A DNA stretch of 64,000 bases from Pseudomonas sp. Au-Pse12 (GTDB lineage Bacteria; Pseudomonadota; Gammaproteobacteria; Pseudomonadales; Pseudomonadaceae): NCBI RefSeq assembly GCF_021341665.1, contig NZ_JAJTTH010000006.1, positions 310,001 through 374,000 of the forward strand, in the 5' to 3' direction. Both the position numbers and the translations under genes were made by a program. Of the stretch, positions 1-8,916 are shown in pieces. The notes beneath the pieces are model-generated. The model was not told where the DNA came from. It was given only the letters and a program-made list of their open reading frames with translations, and ran no database searches. Positions within the stretch are counted from its first letter, which is position 1. Every line of letters begins with the position of its first letter.

Positions 1-1222
1 CCGTGGCGAAACCACCGCCGTACATCGACAGGATGATGCAGAACGCCGCCACGAACAGGGCGATATTGCCCAGGTGGCCGAGGTTCGGAATCAGCGCATA
101 CAGGGCAAAACCCAGGGCGAAGAACACGAAATAGGTGTTCTTGCGGCCCAGGTAGTCGGAGAACGACGCCCAGAAGAATCGCCCGCCAATGTTGAACAGG
201 CTCAGCAGGCCGGTGAAGCCGGCGGCGATGGCGGCGATCTGCGCCAGTTGCCCGGCATCCAGCTGACTGAAGGTCAGGTCATTGCCCAGCAGCTTGCCGG
301 CGAACACTTCCTGCAGCAGCGGCGAGGCCATGCCGAGAATGCCGATACCGGCCGATACGTTGAGGCACAGCACCAGCCAGACCAGGCGGAACTGCGGAGT
401 CTTCCAGGCCACGTTCACGTGGACATGGCGGTGGGTGATCATCGCGTTGGCGGCTTTCTTCGCCGGCGCGGCCCAGCCTTCAGGTTTCCAGCCGGTAGGC
501 GGAACCCGGTACGCCAGGGCGCCACCGATCATGAACACGAAATAGATCGCGGCCATCACCAGGAAGCTCTGCCACACGCCGACACTGGTAGGCGTGGCGA
601 AGTGGCTCATCAGGGCTGCCGCCAGGGGCGCTCCCACCATGGCACCGCCGCCAAATCCCATGATCGCCATGCCGGTAGCCATGCCGCGCTTGTCCGGGAA
701 CCACTTGATCAGGGTCGACACCGGGGAGATATAGCCCAGGCCCAGGCCGATACCGCCAATGACCCCAGAGCCGATCCACATCAGCCAGATCTGGTGGGTG
801 TAGATCCCCAATGCCGAGATCAGCAGGCCGCCGCACCAGCACAACGCGGAAACCACACCGGCCTTGCGCGGCCCGGCGTGTTCCAGCCACCCGCCCCAGA
901 TCGCTGCCGAGCAGCCGAGGAAAATGAAGAACAGGGTGTAGATCCAGCCGAGCATGGAGATCGGCCAGTCGCACTGGGACGAAAAGATCTGCGCGATAAA
1001 GCCCATGCCGGGCTCGCAGGCCACTGGCGCACTGATACCCAGGGCCTTGGACAGCGGCAGCCAGAACACCGAGAAGCCATAGGCCATGCCGATGCACAGG
1101 TGGATGGCCAGGGCGGCCGGTGGAACCAGCCAGCGGTTGAAACCAGGCTTGGCGATGATGCGTTCTTTGGACAAGAACGCTGGCTGAGCGGTCGAACTGG
1201 CCACCGCGGTGCTAGTGCTCAT
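1..1222 (-). CDS. OFA-family MFS transporter (3' part outside window)
   Basis: A major facilitator superfamily membrane transporter; about 407 codons are present and the C-terminus runs off the left edge. The translation is almost entirely hydrophobic helices separated by short basic loops, and one loop carries WFPDKRGMATG, typical of the oxalate/formate antiporter (OFA) subgroup. The start is the ATG at 1220-1222, preceded by a GGGGGA ribosome-binding site. It is divergent from the panM-like gene. OFA members exchange or take up small carboxylates, but the substrate here cannot be read from sequence. The formate dehydrogenase at 29.5-34.6 kb is too distant to count as linked evidence. Confidence 0.85.
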   Translation of the reverse strand, partial: MSTSTAVASSTAQPAFLSKERIIAKPGFNRWLVPPAALAIHLCIGMAYGFSVFWLPLSKALGISAPVACEPGMGFIAQIFSSQCDWPISMLGWIYTLFFIFLGCSAAIWGGWLEHAGPRKAGVVSALCWCGGLLISALGIYTHQIWLMWIGSGVIGGIGLGLGYISPVSTLIKWFPDKRGMATGMAIMGFGGGAMVGAPLAAALMSHFATPTSVGVWQSFLVMAAIYFVFMIGGALAYRVPPTGWKPEGWAAPAKKAANAMITHRHVHVNVAWKTPQFRLVWLVLCLNVSAGIGILGMASPLLQEVFAGKLLGNDLTFSQLDAGQLAQIAAIAAGFTGLLSLFNIGGRFFWASFSDYLGRKNTYFVFFALGFALYALIPNLGHLGNIALFVAAFCIILSMYGGGFAT

Positions 1223-1570
1223 GGATGTTTCCCCCAATTATTAGAATTGTTCATCGACCACTCTTCTGCGACGACCTTGGCACGCAGGCGCGGTCGTTTT
1301 ATTGAGTAAAGCTGCATTTTTGCAGGCGCGACATTAAGTCGCAGAAGGACGAACGAACCGCGAGAGGTTACCATTTGCGACGCGCTAAAAAACCAGACTG
1401 CTACCACCTTTTTTTGCCGCGACTGCTTCGTTCGGCCTCGCCAGAATGATGCCCAGGGCCTGCAGGCGGCCCTGTTCGCCAGCACGCCGGCCCCTGGCTG
1501 AAAACCCGACGCGCCATGGTGCGGACCTGCCAGCGAAGGCCCCAGCCACGGCCCCCAAACAGGAAATCCC
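1223..1570. promoter_or_regulatory. Divergent intergenic region with TGCGAC repeats
   Basis: This 348-base spacer lies between two divergent genes and holds no convincing gene. It contains a perfect GCGAC-ATTAA-GTCGC inverted repeat at 1328-1342. Further TGCGAC hexamers lie at 1267-1272 and 1376-1381. A CTGCA-TTTT-TGCAG palindrome lies at 1312-1325. These are candidate operators for the MFS gene; the regulator is not identifiable. Confidence 0.4.
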
Positions 1571-1969
1571 ATGCCCATTCTTGTCGAATCGCTGTGCAAC
1601 GCCAGCTATCAGGATCAGCAAGACCTGCAGAAGATCTACCAGGACGCCCCGCACTGGCTGTTTGCGCCTCAACGCGACGCACAGGAGCTGATCGACAGCG
1701 GCCTGCGCGACGGCGAACTGCTCACCGCCCGCTTCAATGACCGCTTGCTGGGCGCCGCACGCCTGCAACGGCACCCGGACGGCTGGCACCTGTCACAGCT
1801 GTGCGTGCGCAGAATCACCCGGCGCCGCGGGGTGGCCGAGCGCCTGCTGAGCGAGGCCCAGAAAATGGCTCGCGCCCAGGGCACAACCTTGCACCTGCTA
1901 GCGCCCGCCGGGCATCTGGAGGCTCAGGCCCTGGCGAGCAAAATGCACCTGCCGCTGAAAAAACTGTAA
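1571..1969 (+). CDS. PanM/PanZ-like GNAT-fold acetyl-CoA sensor
   Basis: A 132-residue GNAT-fold protein. Several stretches match E. coli PanZ (PanM), which binds PanD with acetyl-CoA and promotes maturation of aspartate decarboxylase for pantothenate synthesis. They are the DQxDLQKI segment near residue 17, ARFNDRLLGAAR in the middle, and VRRITRRRGVAERLL, which forms the acetyl-CoA pyrophosphate loop. PanD itself is not in the window. The ATG follows AGGAAATCCC. A generic acetyltransferase is the alternative, but the lack of an obvious acceptor site fits a sensor role. Confidence 0.7.
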   Translation: MPILVESLCNASYQDQQDLQKIYQDAPHWLFAPQRDAQELIDSGLRDGELLTARFNDRLLGAARLQRHPDGWHLSQLCVRRITRRRGVAERLLSEAQKMARAQGTTLHLLAPAGHLEAQALASKMHLPLKKL

Positions 1970-2050
1970 GCGCAATGGCTGACCAGCCGTCAGGTTCAGA
2001 GCGCTATACTCCCCGGCTAAATTTTGAATTCGACATACAAGGACTCGCCC

Positions 2051-4276
2051 ATGAAAGCGTTCGGCAAAATCCTGGGTCTGGTCATTCTCGGGCTGTTGCT
2101 GATCATCGTGGCTCTGGGCTTCGCCCTGACCCACCTGTTTGATCCCAACGATTACAAAGACGAGATTCGCCAGATTGCCCGCGACAAGGCCCACATCGAG
2201 CTGACGCTCAATGGCGATATCGGCTGGAGCCTGTTCCCCTGGCTGGGCCTGGAACTGCACGATGCCGGAGTGGCCACCCTGGCCAACCCGACCCAACCCT
2301 TCGCCGACCTGCAGATGCTCGGCCTGTCAGTGCGCGTCCTGCCGCTGCTGCGCCGCGAAGTGCAGATGAGCGATGTCCGGGTCGAAGGCCTGAACCTGCG
2401 CCTGACCCGCAACAAGGACGGCCACGGCAACTGGCAGGACATCGGCAAGGTAGCGCCGACCGACAAGCAGGCCGAGACCCCGGCCACCAGCACCGGCGAC
2501 GCCAGCCAGGCCCCGGCCGGCGCAGAGAAACCCTCGCAGCCGATCCGCCTGGACATCGACAGCCTGACCGTGAACAACGCGCGGGTTGAATACAACGATG
2601 AACAGACCGACAAGCAGTTCACCGCCGAAAGCATCCAGCTGAGCACCGGGCCGATTCACGAAGCCAGCAGCACCCCGGTCAAGCTCACCGCCTTCCTCGC
2701 CAGCACCCAGCCGGCGGTGCGCGTGCGCACCGAGCTCAATGGCGAGCTGCGCTTCGACCGCGCCCTGCAGCGCTACCAGTTCGAAGACATGCGCCTGTCC
2801 GGCGAGGCCACCGGCGACCCGCTGCAAGGCAAGACCGTGACCTTCGCCGCCCAGGGCCAGCTGTTGCTGGACAAGGCCGCCAACGTCGGCCAGTGGACCG
2901 GGCTGAAAGTCTCCCTCAACCAACTGCGCGCCCTGGGCGAGCTGAAGGTCAATGACCTGGACAAGACCCCGCAGATCAGCGGCGGGATTTCCATCGCCCA
3001 GTTCGACCTGGCGAAATTCGTCGACAGCATCGGCCAGACCCTGCCGGCCATGGCCGAAGGCAGCCTGAGCAAGGTCGAGCTGGTCAGCCGCCTGCAAGGC
3101 ACGCCCAGCAGCCTGGCCCTGGAAGACCTGAACCTGAAGCTCGACGACAGCACCTTCAGCGGCCGCCTGGCCATCGAGGACTTCGACAAGCAAGCCCTGC
3201 GCGCCCAGCTCAAGGCCGACACCTTCAACGTCGACCGCTACCTGCCGCCCAAGTCTGCCGCCGCCAACAGTGCCGCCACTGCGCGCAAGGCTGAAGTGCA
3301 GAGCAGCGAAGCCGACGCCATGGCCGGCGCCGGCACCACGCCGCTGCCTAACTCGCCGACCAAGGGCGCCTGGAGCACCGACAAACTGCTGCCGGTGGAA
3401 CGCCTGAACAAGCTCGACGTCGACGCCGACCTGAGCTTCGGCCAACTGACCCTGGACAAGCTGCCGATTCAAAACGCCGCGCTCAAGGCCAGCGGCCAGG
3501 GCGGCCTGCTGAAACTGTCCAGCCTGCGCGGCGAGCTGTACAACGGCAGCTTCGAGGCCAGCGGCACCCTCGATGTGCGCCAGAGCACACCGCAGTTGAA
3601 CCTGCAGACCAAGATCAACCGGGTGCCGGTGGAACGCATCCTCGAAAGCCAGGGCCAGACACCTCCAGTCAAGGGCCTGGTGACCCTCAACAGCAACCTC
3701 AGCGGCAATGGCAACAGCCAGAAAGCGCTGATCGACAGCCTCAACGGCAGCGCCAGTTTCGTCATCAACAACGGCGTGCTGCTCAACGCCAACATCGAGC
3801 AGCAACTGTGCCAGGGCATCGCCGTGCTCAACCGCAAGAACCTCACCAGCACGCCCCGGGGCAAGGACACGCCCTTCCAGGAGCTCAAGGGCAACCTGAC
3901 GCTGCGCAACGGCGTGGCCAGCAACCCGGACCTGAAAGTGCGCATCCCCGGCCTGAGCGTCAACGGCAATGGTGATATCGACCTGCGGGTACTGGGCATG
4001 GACTACCGGGTCGGCATCGTCGTCGAGGGCGACCTCAGCAATAACCCCGACCCGGCCTGCCAGGTCGGTGAACGCTTCACCGGCGTTGAACTGCCGCTGC
4101 GCTGCCGCGGGCCGCTGGAGCTGGGGGCCAAGGCCTGCCGCCTGGACAAGGACGGCCTGGGCCAGGTCGCGGCCAAACTGGCCGGTGACCGGCTGCAGCA
4201 GAAAATCGACGAGAAACTGGGTGACAAAGTCAGCCCGGAACTGAAAAACGCGCTCAAGGGGCTGTTCAAACGATGA
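2051..4276 (+). CDS. AsmA family envelope protein
   Basis: A 741-residue AsmA-like protein. One N-terminal transmembrane segment (about residues 7-28) is followed by a large periplasmic region rich in beta strands. AsmA-family proteins belong to the bridge-like lipid transport superfamily and affect outer-membrane assembly and lipid homeostasis. The ATG at 2051 has AAGGA eight bases upstream and is preferred over an in-frame TTG at 2024, which would precede the membrane segment with polar residues. The stop overlaps the mutY start in an ATGA, so translation is probably coupled. The pairing with mutY is common in Pseudomonas. Confidence 0.88.
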   Translation: MKAFGKILGLVILGLLLIIVALGFALTHLFDPNDYKDEIRQIARDKAHIELTLNGDIGWSLFPWLGLELHDAGVATLANPTQPFADLQMLGLSVRVLPLLRREVQMSDVRVEGLNLRLTRNKDGHGNWQDIGKVAPTDKQAETPATSTGDASQAPAGAEKPSQPIRLDIDSLTVNNARVEYNDEQTDKQFTAESIQLSTGPIHEASSTPVKLTAFLASTQPAVRVRTELNGELRFDRALQRYQFEDMRLSGEATGDPLQGKTVTFAAQGQLLLDKAANVGQWTGLKVSLNQLRALGELKVNDLDKTPQISGGISIAQFDLAKFVDSIGQTLPAMAEGSLSKVELVSRLQGTPSSLALEDLNLKLDDSTFSGRLAIEDFDKQALRAQLKADTFNVDRYLPPKSAAANSAATARKAEVQSSEADAMAGAGTTPLPNSPTKGAWSTDKLLPVERLNKLDVDADLSFGQLTLDKLPIQNAALKASGQGGLLKLSSLRGELYNGSFEASGTLDVRQSTPQLNLQTKINRVPVERILESQGQTPPVKGLVTLNSNLSGNGNSQKALIDSLNGSASFVINNGVLLNANIEQQLCQGIAVLNRKNLTSTPRGKDTPFQELKGNLTLRNGVASNPDLKVRIPGLSVNGNGDIDLRVLGMDYRVGIVVEGDLSNNPDPACQVGERFTGVELPLRCRGPLELGAKACRLDKDGLGQVAAKLAGDRLQQKIDEKLGDKVSPELKNALKGLFKR

Positions 4277-5340
4277 GAGCCGAGGCGTTTTCAACGGCGG
4301 TGCTGGACTGGTACGACCGCCACGGCCGCCATGACCTGCCCTGGCAGCAGGACATCAACCCGTATCGGGTGTGGGTCTCGGAGATCATGCTGCAGCAGAC
4401 CCAGGTCAGCACCGTGCTCAACTACTTCGACCGCTTCATGGCCTCGCTGCCCACAGTGCAGGCCCTGGCCGAAGCCCCGGAAGACGAAGTGCTGCACCTG
4501 TGGACCGGCCTGGGCTACTACACCCGGGCGCGCAACCTGCAAAAGACCGCGAAGATCGTCATGGCCGAGCACGGCGGCGAGTTCCCCCGGGACGTGGAAA
4601 AACTCACCGAGCTGCCGGGCATCGGCCTGTCCACTGCCGGCGCCATCGCCAGCATCAGCATGGGCCTGCGGGCGCCAATCCTCGACGGCAACGTCAAGCG
4701 GGTGCTGGCACGCTTCACCGCCCAGGAGGGCTACCCGGGCGAACCCAAGGTCGCCAAACAGCTGTGGGCCGCCGCGGAGCGCTTCACGCCCCACAGCCGG
4801 GTCAACCACTACACCCAGGCGATGATGGACCTGGGGGCGACCCTCTGTACCCGGAGCAAGCCCAGCTGCCTGCTGTGCCCCCTGGAGCGCGGCTGCGAAG
4901 CCCACATGCTCGGCCTGGAAACCCGCTACCCGATTCCCAAGCCGCGCAAGGAGGTGCCGCAGAAGCGCACCCTGATGCCGATGCTGGCCAACCGCGAAGG
5001 CGCCATCCTGCTTTACCGGCGGCCCTCCAGCGGCCTCTGGGGCGGCTTGTGGAGCCTGCCAGAACTGGATGGCCTGGACGATATCCCGCACCTGGCCTCG
5101 CAGCACGCCCTGGAACTGGGCCAGCAACAGCAGATGCCGGATCTGCTCCACACCTTCAGTCACTTCCAACTGGCCATCGAGCCCTGGCTGATCCGGGTCG
5201 AAGAGTCGGCCCTGCACGTCGCCGAGGCCGATTGGCTCTGGTATAACCTCGCCACCCCGCCGCGCCTGGGCCTTGCCGCCCCGGTGAAAAAACTGCTGAA
5301 GCGCGCGGCCGAAGTCTTGAATGCAGGAGAGTCGTCATGA
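4273..5340 (+). CDS. mutY: Adenine DNA glycosylase MutY
   Basis: A 355-residue glycosylase that removes adenine mispaired with 8-oxoguanine. Key residues fall at the same numbers as in E. coli MutY: catalytic Glu37, Asp138 in ILDGNVKR after the helix-hairpin-helix [11 protein letters not shown], and iron-sulfur ligands Cys192, Cys199, Cys202 and Cys208. The C-terminal NUDIX-like domain (from about residue 230) recognises 8-oxoguanine. The gene overlaps asmA by four bases at its start and yggX by four bases at its end, forming a translationally coupled trio. Confidence 0.97.
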   Translation: MRAEAFSTAVLDWYDRHGRHDLPWQQDINPYRVWVSEIMLQQTQVSTVLNYFDRFMASLPTVQALAEAPEDEVLHLWTGLGYYTRARNLQKTAKIVMAEHGGEFPRDVEKLTELPGIGLSTAGAIASISMGLRAPILDGNVKRVLARFTAQEGYPGEPKVAKQLWAAAERFTPHSRVNHYTQAMMDLGATLCTRSKPSCLLCPLERGCEAHMLGLETRYPIPKPRKEVPQKRTLMPMLANREGAILLYRRPSSGLWGGLWSLPELDGLDDIPHLASQHALELGQQQQMPDLLHTFSHFQLAIEPWLIRVEESALHVAEADWLWYNLATPPRLGLAAPVKKLLKRAAEVLNAGESS

Positions 5341-5609
5341 CCCGCACCGTAATGTGCCGCAAATACCAGGAAGAACTGCCGGGCCTGGAGCGCCCTCCCT
5401 ACCCGGGCGCCAAGGGCCAGGACATTTTCGAACACGTCTCGGCCAAGGCCTGGGCCGACTGGCAGAAACACCAGACCCTGCTGATCAACGAAAAGCGCCT
5501 GAACATGATGAATGCCGAAGACCGCAAATATCTGCAGGGCGAGATGGACAAATTTTTCTCCGGCGAGGAATACGCCAAGGCCGAAGGCTACGTGCCACCG
5601 GCTGAGTAA
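5337..5609 (+). CDS. yggX: Probable Fe(II)-trafficking / oxidative-damage protection protein YggX
   Basis: A 90-residue soluble protein of the YggX family, which protects iron-sulfur proteins from oxidative damage. The conserved Cys7 lies in [12 protein letters not shown], and the family block PPYPGAKGQ follows. Length matches the family. It overlaps mutY in ATGA, an arrangement seen in enterobacteria and pseudomonads that links two oxidative-stress functions in one transcript. No terminator is seen before the tRNA-Phe promoter. Confidence 0.95.
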   Translation: MTRTVMCRKYQEELPGLERPPYPGAKGQDIFEHVSAKAWADWQKHQTLLINEKRLNMMNAEDRKYLQGEMDKFFSGEEYAKAEGYVPPAE

Positions 5610-5675
5610 AACCCGCACAAAATCGGGGGCGGAACGTAAGCGGCGGTAATAATTAAACTTTTTTTCAAAACTTGC

Positions 5676-5704
5676 TTGACGCCCCCCTGAAAAACCCGTT
5701 TAAT
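5676..5704 (+). promoter_or_regulatory. sigma-70 promoter of tRNA-Phe
   Basis: TTGACG (5676-5681) and TTTAAT (5699-5704) are separated by 17 bases, a near-consensus sigma-70 promoter. The tRNA begins 10 bases after the -10 hexamer. The following GCGCCCC is GC-rich, resembling a stringent-response discriminator. Confidence 0.85.
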
Positions 5705-5714
5705 GCGCCCCGTT

Positions 5715-5790
5715 GCCCAGATAGCTCAGTCGGTAGAGCAGGGGATTGAAAATCCCCGTGTCGGCGGTTCGATTCCGTCTCTGGGCACCA
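5715..5790 (+). tRNA. tRNA-Phe (GAA)
   Basis: A complete 76-base cloverleaf. The acceptor stem is GCCCAGA/TCTGGGC, the D arm contains AGCTCAGTCGG, the anticodon loop reads TTGAAAA with anticodon GAA, the T arm contains GGTTCGATTCC, and CCA is encoded. A consensus promoter lies immediately upstream and a hairpin terminator follows. Confidence 0.98.
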
Positions 5791-5834
5791 CCTTCAGCTT
5801 TCAGGTGGTGTTTACATCACGTGAAAGCAACCAG

Positions 5835-5859
5835 AAAACCCGCCTAGTGCGGGTTTTTT
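5835..5859 (+). terminator. Rho-independent terminator after tRNA-Phe
   Basis: The stem AAAACCCGC / GCGGGTTTT has a five-base loop and ends in a run of six T. Confidence 0.9.
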
Positions 5860-6018
5860 GTTGCCTGAGATTTAGCCCCTCCCCGTATAACCTGCATCGC
5901 CAAGAGCGTTGCACCCCGACAGAAATACCCCGATACCCCATGACCCAGCTCAAGTCGTGACTTGCTGGCACTCTCCTCAGTTTGCCAATCCGTCAGGCTG
6001 CCCTCTGTGGAGGTTCAT

Positions 6019-7094
6019 ATGAGTCAGGCAAGTACGTGGAACAATCCCGATACCCACCTTCTTCCGCTGATCGACAGCCTCGGTGAATTGATCCGTCAAT
6101 CACGCCGACAGGCACTACGCACCGTCGATACGCTTCAGGTACAAACCTGCTGGCAAATCGGCCGGCACATCGTGGAGTTTGAGCAAGGCGGCGCCGAACG
6201 GGCGACCTATGGAAAGCGCCTGCTGCCAGAACTGGCAAAGGTACTGAGCGCAGAGTTTGGCAAAGGCTTCGACGCTACCAACTTGCGGCATATGCGCGGT
6301 TTTTTCTGAGCGTCGAAAAATGCGACGCACTGCGTCGCGAATTGAGCTGGACCCACTATCGCTTGCTTCTAAGAGTCGAAAGCCAGCACGCGCGCCAGTG
6401 GTATATGCACGAAGCCGCGACACAGGGCTGGTCAACCCGAGCCCTGGAACGCCAGATCGGCACGCTCTATTACGAACGCCTCCTGAGTAGCCAGGATCGC
6501 GCCCCTGTCGAGCAAGAGGCGGCCATCAATATTCAAGCCCTGGGCAAGACTCCAAGGGAGTTTGTCCGCGATCCTGTGCTGTTGGAGTTTCTTGGAGTAC
6601 CCAGCCCTGCCAACCTGCTGGAGAACGATCTGGAGCAGGCGCTGATCAATCAGTTGCAAGCCTTCCTGCTTGAACTGGGCAAGGGCTTCGCCTTTGTTGC
6701 TCGTCAACAACGTATCAGCACCGAGAGCAAAGACTTCTACCTCGATCTGGTGTTCTACAACTACCTGCTCAAATGTTTCGTGGTCTTCGATCTCAAGCGT
6801 GGCGAACTCAGCCATCAGGATATTGGCCAGATGGATATGTACGTGCGCCTTTACGACGACCTCAAACGCGGGGCGGATGACGGACCTACCGTGGGCATCA
6901 TTTTATGCACACAAAAAGACGAATCCATGGTTCGTTATTCCGTGCTACACGGGCATGAGCAGCTGTTTGCAAGCAAGTACAAGCTAGTACTGCCCAGCGA
7001 AGAGCAACTGCGTGATGAGCTGGACCGCGAGCGAGCCAGGATCGAAGAGCGCCTACTGGCGCAAACTGACCAGGTACTGCCGGGAAGCCGATAA
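6019..7094 (+). pseudogene. DUF1016/YhcG-type PDDEXK nuclease gene, split by a frameshift
   Basis: Two adjacent reading frames together encode one YhcG-type protein of about 358 residues. The first (6019-6309, 96 residues, ATG after GGAGG) is the N-terminal DUF1016 domain and ends MRGFF-stop. The second continues in the -1 frame with LSVEKCDALRRELSWTHYR and runs to 7094. It carries the PDDEXK core around FYLDLVFYN and VVFDLKRGEL. Joining the frames at the six-T run (6300-6305) restores exactly the usual family spacing, so one missing T explains the break. The broken codons form T TTT TTC, a canonical -1 slippery heptamer, directly before TGA. Family members act as single- or double-strand nucleases, sometimes tied to restriction or mobile elements. 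It may be a pseudogene, a sequencing error, or a recoded gene. Confidence 0.8.
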
Positions 7095-7178
7095 GCGCCG
7101 CAGATGCTCTCAGGCCGGTTTGAAGGCGGTCAGATTCGTATCGACCCTGACCGCATACGCATTACCTGCCTGCGCTGA

Positions 7179-7457
7179 TCAGAAGGCTCTGCCAGCACTC
7201 TCCAGCGCCTGCCCCTGAGCCACATCGAGCAGGGCCACGCCATCACCGAGCAGCAGCGAGGCGATGTCGGCGATCTGGAACAGGTCGCTGGCGTCAGCCG
7301 TTTGCGCGGTCATGCCGGACAGGCTGTTCATCAGTTTGTGAAGGGCGCGGATGCGCTGATCGGCGCAGGCCAGAAGATCGACCAGCGGCGCATGAGGATT
7401 GATCAGCAGGACGGGGTTGTCCGCTGGCGTGTGTTGAAGAGGGATATATCCGTTCAT
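7179..7457 (-). CDS. Small Pseudomonas conserved hypothetical protein (DUF3077/DUF6124-like)
   Basis: A 92-residue protein starting at the ATG 7455-7457, with GGAG nine bases upstream. The layout is a short polar N-terminus, a VLLINPHAPLVDLLACADQR segment and a helical C-terminal half. It resembles the abundant small Pseudomonas families DUF3077/DUF6124, though the match is by general pattern only. No membrane segment or signal peptide is seen and the function is unknown. Its 3' end faces the nuclease gene. Confidence 0.6.
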   Translation of the reverse strand: MNGYIPLQHTPADNPVLLINPHAPLVDLLACADQRIRALHKLMNSLSGMTAQTADASDLFQIADIASLLLGDGVALLDVAQGQALESAGRAF

Positions 7458-7528
7458 TGATGTAGCTCCGTGCGTTAGGGAAGCTCCCCCCAAGCTCTCC
7501 TACAAGCTGGGTGGCAGCTGTACGCGGG

Positions 7529-7658
7529 GTAGGAGACCGGTCGCACAACCCGGCCACGCCGAAGCGTGCCCGCGCACAGCCGCCATAAAACACAGGGCAG
7601 CAAGAAGCGCCCAAGAAAAGCTGGGCGCCTGTGCACGGTGCGACTCTCGGGCTCCTAC
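7529..7658. repeat. Imperfect inverted repeat, REP-like arms
   Basis: GTAGGAGACCGGTCGCAC at 7529-7546 is inverted as GTGCGACTCTCGGGCTCCTAC at 7638-7658. Between them a smaller GCGCCCA/TGGGCGC hairpin is present near 7610. The arms begin with GTAGGAG, as many fluorescent-Pseudomonas REP elements do. No gene lies between 7458 and 7752. Confidence 0.5.
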
Positions 7659-7752
7659 ACCCGGCCGCTGATTTGGCAGCGACCGGCGCAGAGTAAAGAG
7701 CAGGTCGGATCAGCGCAAGCCCTCACCTGGTGACTGAAAGTAACCAGCCCAC

Positions 7753-8793
7753 TCAGTGTTTATGCCGATGATGAACATCGGGGAAGTGCGCATGGCTATG
7801 CCGGATCGGCGCGTGCTCATGGGGATGGCTGTGGGGCTCCGAGCCGTCCCACTCAAAGCCGTGTTCATGCTGGTGGTGCTCGTCATGCCTATGGCGATGG
7901 TTGTGCGCGAGAGGTTCATGCTGATGCTCGTGAGCATGGTGTTCCATCAAGTGAATCCAGACGCCGATGGCCATCAGTGCCGCCGCCACCAGGAACCACA
8001 GGGAAACCGACTCGCCGAGGATCAGAATCGAGAGCGCCGCGCCAAGAAAGGGCGCCGTGGAGAAATAGGCCCCAGTGCGCGCGCTGCCCAGCCCACGCAG
8101 AGCCAGGACGAACAACACCAGGCTGACGCCGTAACCCAGGAACCCCACCAGCAGTATCGGCCCCAGTGTGGCAGCGGCAGGCAGTTGCGCGCCAATAAGC
8201 AGCGCCAGGCCAACATTGACCACCCCCGCCACCAATCCCTTGCTGCCGGCGATGAACAGCGCATCGGACGCCGAGACGTTGCGGGTCAGGTTGTTATCGA
8301 TGGCCCAGCACAGGCAGGCGAAGGCCACCGCCAGTGGCCCCAGCCAGTCATCAGCGCCGGCGTGCTGCTGCGGCCATGACAGAACGATCCCGCCCAACAC
8401 GATGGCGAGCATGCCGAGCACGATCCGGCGATCGGCGTTCTCCTTGAACACCAGCCACGCCAGCACCGCGGTGAGTACCGACTCCAGGTTGAGCAGCAAC
8501 GAAGCGGTGGCGCCTGCGGTCCGCGTCAGGCCGAACATCAGCGCGACCGGCGCCAGCACTCCGCCAAACAAGATCGCCCCCAGTAGCCACGGCCACTCGC
8601 GCGCCGTCAGCCCCGTCGGTCGCCAACCCCGATCGCGAACGCAACGGACAATGGCCAGGCCGACGCCACTGCCCAGGTACAGCAGCCCAGCCAGGAGCAT
8701 CGGCGGAACATCCAGCCCCAGCAGCTTGGCCAACGGCGTACTGGCGCCGAACAAGGCGGCGGCCGCCAAGGCATAGAGAACACTCAGATTCAT
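7753..8793 (-). CDS. EamA/DMT-family transporter with histidine-rich C-terminal tail
   Basis: A 346-residue inner-membrane transporter of the drug/metabolite superfamily. Two EamA repeats (roughly residues 3-135 and 150-280) give about ten hydrophobic helices. After the last helix, the final 66 residues contain 25 histidines in HxH and HH patterns, much more than is usual for EamA proteins. Such tails commonly bind Ni, Co, Zn or Cu in other transporter families, so metal or metal-complex export or sensing is a reasonable inference. EamA proteins otherwise move amino acids and small metabolites. No regulator is adjacent. Confidence 0.85.
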   Translation of the reverse strand: MNLSVLYALAAAALFGASTPLAKLLGLDVPPMLLAGLLYLGSGVGLAIVRCVRDRGWRPTGLTAREWPWLLGAILFGGVLAPVALMFGLTRTAGATASLLLNLESVLTAVLAWLVFKENADRRIVLGMLAIVLGGIVLSWPQQHAGADDWLGPLAVAFACLCWAIDNNLTRNVSASDALFIAGSKGLVAGVVNVGLALLIGAQLPAAATLGPILLVGFLGYGVSLVLFVLALRGLGSARTGAYFSTAPFLGAALSILILGESVSLWFLVAAALMAIGVWIHLMEHHAHEHQHEPLAHNHRHRHDEHHQHEHGFEWDGSEPHSHPHEHAPIRHSHAHFPDVHHRHKH

Positions 8794-8916
8794 ATTCGGG
8801 TCGCCTTTCAGGCTGGTGGCATGCAGTTGTGCATGATGGCTCTGCCCGTGTGGAAATGATGTGAATCACCCCGCAACGGACAAGCGCATGCCTCCCTCTT
8901 TCTGCCCGCCCACAGT

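Noticed and set aside
74-1309. Long open frame on the plus strand opposite the MFS gene
   Set aside because: It is rich in His, Gln, Gly and Arg with no domain pattern, as expected for the antisense of a GC-rich membrane protein gene. The minus strand gives clear transporter helices.
2327-4294. A 655-codon frame antisense to asmA
   Set aside because: Composition is Gln/Ala/Val/Gly-rich without conserved motifs; asmA on the other strand has a membrane anchor, ribosome-binding site and operon context.
7095-7178. Duplicated tRNA-Phe 3' end (att site) after the nuclease gene
   Set aside because: I looked for a repeat of the T-arm and acceptor sequence and found none.
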